Assembly (NCBI GenBank): GCA_030068075.1
Contig: CM057839.1
Span: 55,704,960-55,768,959 of the forward strand
Length of the DNA: 64,000 nucleotides
Reading direction: 5' to 3'
From: Paguma larvata
Lineage: Eukaryota; Chordata; Mammalia; Carnivora; Viverridae
Both the position numbers and the translations under genes were made by a program. Below, piece by piece: positions 57,726 through 64,000 of the stretch. The notes beneath the pieces are model-generated. The model had not been told where the DNA came from. It ran no database searches and worked only from the letters and a program-made list of their open reading frames with translations. How positions within the stretch are numbered: position 1 is the stretch's first letter; every line of letters starts with the position of its first letter.

Positions 57726-58684
57726 ATGGTACGTTAATTCTCAGAGTGTTCCTGGGAGCATAGTTTTGACATCTCCATTTGCATGCATTAGGAAACATCT
57801 GCATAGATTTTGAGTAAAATAACATCTATTAACGGCACAGCAGAAAAACGAGTGACTTGCTCTGCCTAGGTACTGGAAATCTTTACATGGAAGAGGTGGC
57901 ATTTGATGTCGACCTAGAATTAGGATGAGAAATTGGAAAGACATGGCTGAGACAGAGGAAGGGTTAAACATTAAGAGACAGTGGATTGCTTCCTTTCTTA
58001 GAAACAATGCCCAGAAACGCCAAGTCAAGCACAGAGACTCACTACATGGAGACAGGTGCTAATCAAGTAAATCTGACTCACTTGCCATTAGTGTATGCTG
58101 TTACTAGAATTTTCTCTCTTCATCAGTAGCACTGTGACCATAAGAGTAGCCATGGGCCATTGAAATGGCTCAACTTTGCTTAGGGAAACAAGCTGGAGCA
58201 TGCAAAACTTTACTATCAGTGGAGAAAGAATAAAATGCAAGGAGTTTATGGGCATGGTAGATGACTATGTGCTGGTTTTCCAGTACTAGTTTAGATTTTT
58301 ATTGCCAGAGCCCTCTTATCTTGACCAGCAGCCCTGTCTTTCACTTTCAGTAGGAGAGTGTGAGCCTAACCTTGATAAATGCAATTAGCAAACACGAATG
58401 GTGTGATCACATAGGCGATATACCCCATAATGTCTTCCAGTACTTTTGGACTAGCTCATCCCATTTCTTGTTTCTATGGACTTGAGTTCAGTCTCTTTTG
58501 TAACAGTCTTGAATAAAATCTTCCTTGCCTTTTTATATTGATTCAGTGCAACTTTAGTGCTGCCATATATACACACACACAGAAACCTGAAATTTCAGGT
58601 AAAATGCTTGTTATTTAAACTGCAAACAATAACTACTCTATCTTAGGAATTAAAATGCAGCATAATTGGGCTCTTGGAGTGTAA
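57726..58684. other. Unassigned non-coding DNA
   Basis: No gene was recognised. A short (CA) stretch is at 58567-58581. The minus-strand open frame at 57741-58028 has no domain. Confidence 0.5.
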
Positions 58685-58697
58685 GAATGAGACTTCT

Positions 58698-58825
58698 TGG
58701 GGAGCCTGGTGGCCTAGTCGGTTGAGTGTATGACTCTCGATTTTGGCTCAGGTCATGATCTACCGGTTCCTGAGTTCAAGCCCCATATCCTGCTCTTCAC
58801 TAACAGTGCAGAACCTTCTTGGGAT

Positions 58826-58866
<41 letters not shown>

Positions 58867-58966
58867 CTCCGTCTCTCCCCCTCCCTCTCTCTCTCCCCCC
58901 TGCCCCTCCCATAAGCTTGCTCTCTCTCAAAATAAATAAATGAGCTTAAAATAAAAAGATAAAAAG
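58698..58966 (+). mobile_element. CAN-SINE, plus strand, expanded CT tract
   Basis: Plus-strand SINE: head 'ggggagcctggtggcctagt', 'cggttgagtgtatgactctc', 'ggctcaggtcatgatctacc', B-box-like gagttcaagcccc, a long CT microsatellite (58828-58900), 'aagcttgctctctctcaaaa' and an A-rich tail. Flanks gaatgagactt (58685-58695) and gaatgagattt (58967-58977) form a TSD with one mismatch. Two open frames at 58730-58943 translate the CT tract and are not genes. Confidence 0.93.
58828..58900 (+). repeat. (CT)n microsatellite within SINE
   Basis: Long TC/CT array with a few CC and CG interruptions, an expansion of the pyrimidine-rich 3' part of the SINE. Confidence 0.95.
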
Positions 58967-58977
58967 GAATGAGATTT

Positions 58978-59345
58978 TGTGTAGCATCCTAGTGTGGCAC
59001 TGAAGCTGTGAGCTTTGAGTCCATGAAGGAATGGTATTCACTTCAGATATTACCCTACAGTAAATGCTATTTACTACCTTTTAATTTTGTAATCCCCTGT
59101 AGAGTAAGGATTACTTAATTATGATTACAGAATAAAATATAAATGTTTTCATCCTTGATGATGTCAACTATGGAGGTGGGAAAAGGGAAGGAGAGAGGTA
59201 GCAAAGGAGAAAGGTAAGGGTGTGAATATAGCTGATATAAAATGGGTTAAATATTTTACTAAAAACTAAAAAAAAGATCTAATTATATTAGGCTATACTG
59301 GAAGGTGGAAGAGGATGAAGAGTTTTAAGCATATTAAATGCAGTT
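58978..59345. other. Unassigned non-coding DNA
   Basis: No gene or repeat was recognised. Confidence 0.5.
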
Positions 59346-59356
59346 ACAATAATAAC

Positions 59357-59560
59357 TTTTTTTGGAAAATATTTATTTTATGAGAGAGAGCTTGAATGCA
59401 TGTGAGAGTATAGGGTATGGGGGGGAGAGAGAGAATTCCAAGCAGTCTCCACACTGTCAGCACGAATCTGACTCGGGACTCCATCCCATGAACTGTGAAA
59501 TTATGGCCTGAGCCAAAATCAGTAGTCAGTCACTTAAGCATCTGAGGCACACAGGCACCA
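59357..59560 (-). mobile_element. CAN-SINE, diverged copy
   Basis: Reversed SINE: T-run, 'gaaaatatttattttatgag', 'ccaagcagtctccacactgt', 'cagcacgaatctgactcggg', 'gcctgagccaaaatcagtag', and the head 'tctgaggcacacaggcacca'. The TSD is unclear (aataataac before, agagtaatt after). Confidence 0.85.
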
Positions 59561-61865
59561 CTGTAAGAGTAATTTTTAAAGTTAATAAATCAACAAATAT
59601 GTGTGGTAGTTAAAATATAAGCATCATAGCATTTGAAAACAGGACAACTAAAACCAGAAATATTTAAAAGTTACTGACTCTGAAATGGAGTTTTGGAGGG
59701 TAAAGAGTAAAGTGGTAAGAGACAGTATGTCATTACAAATATTCTTGTACTATTTTTTAACCATAATGATTATGTATTCTTAAAAGTTTCTCCTTGGCAG
59801 CCATATACTGGTTCTTTTTTTGGGGGCGGCGGGAGTGGAGGGTTCCCTGTCCCAGGTCAGTCTCCAAATCTCTCTGGGTCCAGTTGTTCCCCAAACACAT
59901 TACTCTGAGGATCTTTGTGTCTCTCTCATATTTCTATTGAGTTTAGCCATTTTTTTTCTCTTTCTCATAACCTCCTGGTGTTTAGAAAGCAAAAGACCCA
60001 TCAGGTACCAGAATCCACCTTTCTTAGCAGTCAGTAGTGTATTACAAACAACAAAAAGCAACAAAACTTGCCAGAACTAAAATTTCTTTTCACAACCTGA
60101 AACCTCATTCTCATGGTAGTCTTTGGATTATTGGAAGAAGGCTAATGGACTTCCCCTTTTACCTTAGTCATTTCTTTTCCTGAAATCCTCTTTCCTTGAA
60201 GCAAAATTGTCTCCCTGTTTGCACCTTTGTCATGTACTTCATTACACTCTTTGTCATATTCTAGAACTTTATTCTTTTCTCCTTTAGACAAGTTTGTTAA
60301 TATTCTGTTTAATGGTTGGCTCTCAGGACTGAGCAGAATACTTGCTTTTATTCATATATTAGGGTTCTTTTTTTTGTACTGTAAAATTAATTTAAAAAAT
60401 GCCTATGCCTATATACTTTAATTACATTTGACTAATTGTAGTTGCTGATTTGGATTTTTATTGGAATAAGTATTCTTATGAATACTTATTGTGGTGGGGA
60501 GTCTGGTATGCTTACTATTCTCTAATTCCTGTCAAATCATAATTTGGGGGGCCAAATGTATATTAGCTGATGTGAAGAATATTCTTAAGGAGAAGCACAG
60601 GAAGGTATAAATGTACAAAAGGAAATATCATTTTGTAAACTTTTTCCCATTTATTATTAACTACTACTATTTACATCTTTATTCATTTACTGAATTTTAA
60701 CTTGTAATAAAAAACTCCTAAGGGTCCCCTCCATATGAGGGTTTATCACTTGGTTGGAGATGGGGAGGCTGGCAGGACCTAAGGGACAGATGAGACAGAT
60801 ATTAAGGCATCATGATTTTAGAGGGAAAATAGAATTCTCTCTGAGAAAATAAAGGGTGGGGGATGATTCTTAATTGTTGATGTCATTAGTGAATTTACAA
60901 TACTTAGAAGGATGAACAAAGAGTGAAAAGGAAGGAGGATCTAAGGTGGGTGGTCTAAGAAGCTGAGTGGTTCCTTGAGAAAAAAATTGAATTAAAACCC
61001 AAGACTGGAATACATTTCTGAAGAAAGACTTTTCAGGATTATCAAAAACTAGGGAAGTAGAGTCTATGCTCAAGACTCGATAAAGTTACTATAAAGCTGT
61101 TTTTCATCATTGTCCAGCATGCAGTATTTTACATACAAGATAGTAATCATTGTATGACCAAATAGATTAGTGAATTGATAAAAGAAAGACTTTAACTCTG
61201 GTTTCCATAACCCCTTTCAACTCTAACATTCTATAAATCTAAAATCTCTAATCTCTTACCCTCATTCTTCCAAGTCAGCCACATGATGGCAGCTGTCACC
61301 AAGGAGCCACCTCCAAAACAATCCTGCTCTAGGAAATTTCTGAATTATATTTCACTTTTCTTTCATTGCTCTTTGCTTTCAACCATTTTTTACCTTAGAT
61401 CCTTAGCACTGTACACTAGATTGCAATCATTGTTTTTATACTGTGTTTTGAAAACTGACCCTTTGTATTCTCATTTTGTTCTGACTCTGCTTGTCACTGT
61501 GTCTCAGCTTTGGGCTTTCCCCTCATGTAGGGGTATCCCAAAGATGTAGAGAATCCTACCCTAGCTTCCATCTATTTTGAGGAGGAGAGCTGAGTCACAT
61601 TTGTTCAACACCAATTCTCATGTAACTATTATATTCTGTCTCTTTTCTAGCTTCGGACAGAGTTGTTATTGTTGCTATCTTTACTTTCCTTCCTGCCATT
61701 TACTTCCTACACCTAGTGTACATTCACTTTTGCTTTCATCACTACACCTTACATTTCTTAAAGACCAGTGAGCAGTCCCCTTGCTGGGATCTTCAAAGAG
61801 AAAGCCCAAATCCTTAACTTACTTGACTCTGTTCTGAGTTAAAAATTCCATTCTGAAAAAACACT
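59561..61865. other. Unassigned non-coding DNA
   Basis: No exon or named repeat was recognised in 2.3 kb. Open frames at 59820-60080, 60227-60421, 60870-61073, 61283-61549 and 61577-61771 show no domain. A perfect hairpin lies at 60465-60490. Confidence 0.5.
60465..60490. other. Perfect 11-bp inverted repeat (hairpin)
   Basis: aataagtattc (60465-60475), loop ttat, gaatacttatt (60480-60490). The arms are exact reverse complements. Confidence 0.95.
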
Positions 61866-61869
61866 TGCT

Positions 61870-62100
61870 TTTCCATATATCTCTTTGATGATTCTTCCTT
61901 CTTTTTCTCAGAATCTATTTCCTTCACTTGCTCCTGAGTTCTTCTCTGGGATCTTTTCCCTTCTAGATCTACAAACTAGAGGTAGAAGAGCATTTTCTTC
62001 TAATTCCAATACCACTGTCAACTTTTGCCTACCTGCCCAAATCTCTCCCTGGAGTTCTAGGCCTACATATTCTTGTACATACTGGTAAGTATCCCCACTC
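61870..62100 (+). mobile_element. Possible L2 fragment
   Basis: 'cttctagatctacaaactag' and 'gcctacctgcccaaatctct' followed by 'ccctggagttctaggcctac' resemble the L2 block around 'ctgtatctccagccc ... gagctccagacccatat'. The call is weak. Confidence 0.35.
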
Positions 62101-62139
62101 CATTGTCAGATCACATACTGTGAAGGGAATCATATTTTC

Positions 62140-62154
62140 AAAAAAAAAAAAAAA
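62140..62154 (+). repeat. (A)15 homopolymer
   Basis: Fifteen A residues after 'catattttc', not attached to a recognisable element. Confidence 0.9.
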
Positions 62155-62285
62155 GTAACATCAAGTTGGTATCATCTATTTAAAATAGTGTCTATATTTC
62201 TAGAGAACGTTTATTTTTATAACTGTTAAAAATCTTAGTTATAACCTAGAATCTTAGAATATAAAAATTATTGAACCATATATGA

Positions 62286-62515
62286 AAATAATATTAGCTG
62301 ACACCTAATAAGCACATACTTTGTTCCAGGACCTATTTTAAGTCTTCCAGATGTATACAATCATTGAATCCTTAGAACTACTCTCTAAAGTAGCACTATC
62401 ATTATTTGCATTTTACAGATGAGGAATCTGAAGAGAGAGCAGCTTTTTTTCCAAGTCACAAAGGAATAAAGTGGCTTAGGACTTAAATCCATGCCCTGAT
62501 GTCAGGGTTCACATT
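62286..62515 (-). mobile_element. MIR SINE, reversed
   Basis: 'aagcacatactttgttccag', 'gaatccttagaactactctc', 'tttgcattttacagatgagg', 'aatctgaagagagagcagct' and 'ccaagtcacaaaggaataaa' match the reversed MIR core. Confidence 0.7.
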
Positions 62516-63429
62516 ATCATCTTGTACTTCCTTCCAAGAAGGACTCTGAGAAATTGTAGGAGATTGTTAATGAAACAGTAGAAGACATTAGGAAACACAT
62601 AAAATAGATGATTAGATCAAACAACTCTTTCTGAATATAGAGGTAAACTCTGAAACCAGATAATGACTGAAAATATGAGGAAGATCCAATACAAAGATCA
62701 TTTTAGTGCTATGGTCAAGATGAAAGATCGTAACATAGAAATTTGTGTTTTAATTGAATCACTGCCATCCATGTGTTGCCTTCTCAGGAGACTGCTAATT
62801 CTATTTAAAATAGAATGTTATATATATGTGTGTGTGTGTGTGTGTATGCGCATATATAATATATATTAGAGGGCATTAATAAATTTAATAGGCAATAAGA
62901 TCTGCTAGAATAGTTCACAGTGTATTGGGTACAACTGATTGTTTTTTCTTTCATTAGCGATAGCAGAATTTTATTTCTTCTATTATGAATTGACCCCAAC
63001 ACATAGTGAGTGCATTGGCAATGCCTGGAAAATTCCATAATATAAAATAACAAACAGTAAAAAAAATGCATATGTACTGGTAGATTGGGAATACAACTTG
63101 AAATGGATTTAGGAAAACTGGGCTTTGATAGAGTTAACAACTGTTCTGTTTTGCCCCAAACTGGAAGTCCCATGTCCTGGGAAACTTCTTAGTCCCTGGC
63201 AAACCAGAATGTTTGGTCATAGCTGGATCCACCTCCATGAGTTACCAGCCTTAAGACTCCAGTCAAATCCTGAAGCTTTTCTAATCCATCTCTCCTCATC
63301 CATGAAATGAATCATCCCAGCACTAGTGGGGCTACTGAGTCATGGGTGCGGGTGACCCCAGACGTGGTTCTCCTGCTTTGCGGGGAGCACTCGCACTTTT
63401 CTCTGTAATGCTCATCATGTTTAAAAGTA
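62516..63429. other. Unassigned non-coding DNA
   Basis: No gene was recognised. The 122-codon minus-strand open frame at 62805-63173 ends by translating the microsatellite as repeated His-Thr and shows no domain. A microsatellite lies at 62820-62866. Confidence 0.5.
62820..62866 (+). repeat. (TA)/(TG) microsatellite
   Basis: tatatatatgtgtgtgtgtg followed by tgtgtgtatgcgcatatata. The TG core has ten or more units between TA-rich flanks. Confidence 0.93.
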
Positions 63430-63535
63430 GCATGTATAACACCACTTGCCATTGTTTTATCTGTAACTATAAGCAGAGCCTGCCATAGTTTGTGATCAGT
63501 AACTCTTTGTTGGATAAACAAATGTGTCAGGAGCA
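63430..63535 (+). mobile_element. L2 LINE 3' tail
   Basis: 'ttgccattgttttatctgta', 'aagcagagcctgccatagtt' and 'gatcagtaactctttgttgg' with 'ataaacaaatg' resemble the L2 tail (the 'agcacagtgcctggcac ... caataaatgtttgttgaatg' type). Confidence 0.45.
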
Positions 63536-64000
63536 AGAGGCCTCAGCATAGAGAAGTGGTCATAGTGCACAGGTATTGCCCTAATTCGTTTCTGTTATCC
63601 GCCCTGTTCTACCGTCTTTCTGTAGCAATGTCTACTCCTTAAAAATACTTTCCTGGTTTACCACATATACACCAAATGGGAACAGGTGGAAGGCTCTTTG
63701 GGGGAATCCAGTGGTGGGTCTGTAGGCAGGAGTGGGGACAGGACATAATAGCCTTTGCATGGGATATATTTATACTAACTTGGCTACTATTTCTGAGGAT
63801 GAAATATACAAAAAGCACAGTTTTTTAGAGACTGGAATGTTGGATAATTGTGTTTTGTAGAGATGAGAGTGTCAGTGTAAATATTTACCTTTTTCATGCT
63901 TCCTCTTCTTTATTTTTCAAAACCATGTGAGTATTCCTAGTCAATACAAGAGGGGTGGAGTAGGAGGCTGATGGATTGATTTCAGAAAGAAAGAAGTGAC
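63536..64000. other. Unassigned non-coding DNA
   Basis: No gene or repeat was recognised up to the end of the window. Confidence 0.5.

Noticed and set aside
62805..63173. 122-codon minus-strand open frame
   Set aside because: Its end is a translated TG/TA microsatellite, and the rest has no domain.
1..64000. CRISPR arrays, operons, phage or plasmid features
   Set aside because: The window is clearly mammalian nuclear DNA. Regularly spaced repeats or prokaryotic gene order are absent.

Overview
This is nuclear DNA from a carnivoran, most likely a cat-family (felid or other feliform) genome. There is no prokaryotic gene organisation, the sequence is AT-rich and CpG-poor, and it is full of mammalian interspersed repeats. 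The diagnostic element is a roughly 200-bp tRNA-Lys-derived SINE. It has a GGGGCACCTGGGTGGCTCAG-type head, an inner GACAGCTCAGAGCCTGGAGC block and a CT-rich 3' part. This is the CAN-SINE, SINEC_Fc-like family of cats. I count 17 copies, most with recognisable target-site duplications (TSDs).

I find no convincing protein-coding exon, tRNA, rRNA or CpG-island promoter in the 64 kb. The many 60-125-codon open frames are either chance or lie inside repeats. The window is therefore intergenic or intronic. The strand bias of its SINEs (14 minus, 3 plus) and of its two large L1 insertions (both minus) hints that it could be intron of a plus-strand gene, but no exon was seen to confirm this.

Layout. 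1-15 kb holds old L2 and MIR fragments, one diverged SINE, and unassigned AT-rich DNA. 15-20.3 kb is dense in repeats: a plus-strand SINE, two SINEs inserted at the same target site, an ancient L1M interrupted by an L2 piece, and an L1MA-like 3' end. 20.3-28 kb is mostly unassigned, with one L2 tail and a perfect 13-bp-arm hairpin. 29.2-34.4 kb is a large antisense L1, with ORF1, the ORF2 endonuclease and reverse transcriptase regions, a G-rich 3' UTR and a 14-bp TSD. It has inserted into an older L2 tail and is broken by several stops and frameshifts. 34.5-46 kb carries seven SINEs and a MaLR-like LTR split by a SINE, and also contains a pair of TFAP2-type palindromes. 46-48.6 kb holds a MaLR-type LTR, another diverged LTR-like repeat, and an antisense L1MA fragment split by a young SINE. 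49-64 kb contains five SINEs, MIR and L2 remnants, microsatellites and unassigned sequence.

No new genetic system was found. The items most worth a second look are the double SINE insertion sharing one target site, the paired TFAP2 palindromes, the two perfect hairpins in unique sequence, and the repeat-strand bias. Repeat boundaries and subfamily names come from reading alone and are approximate.
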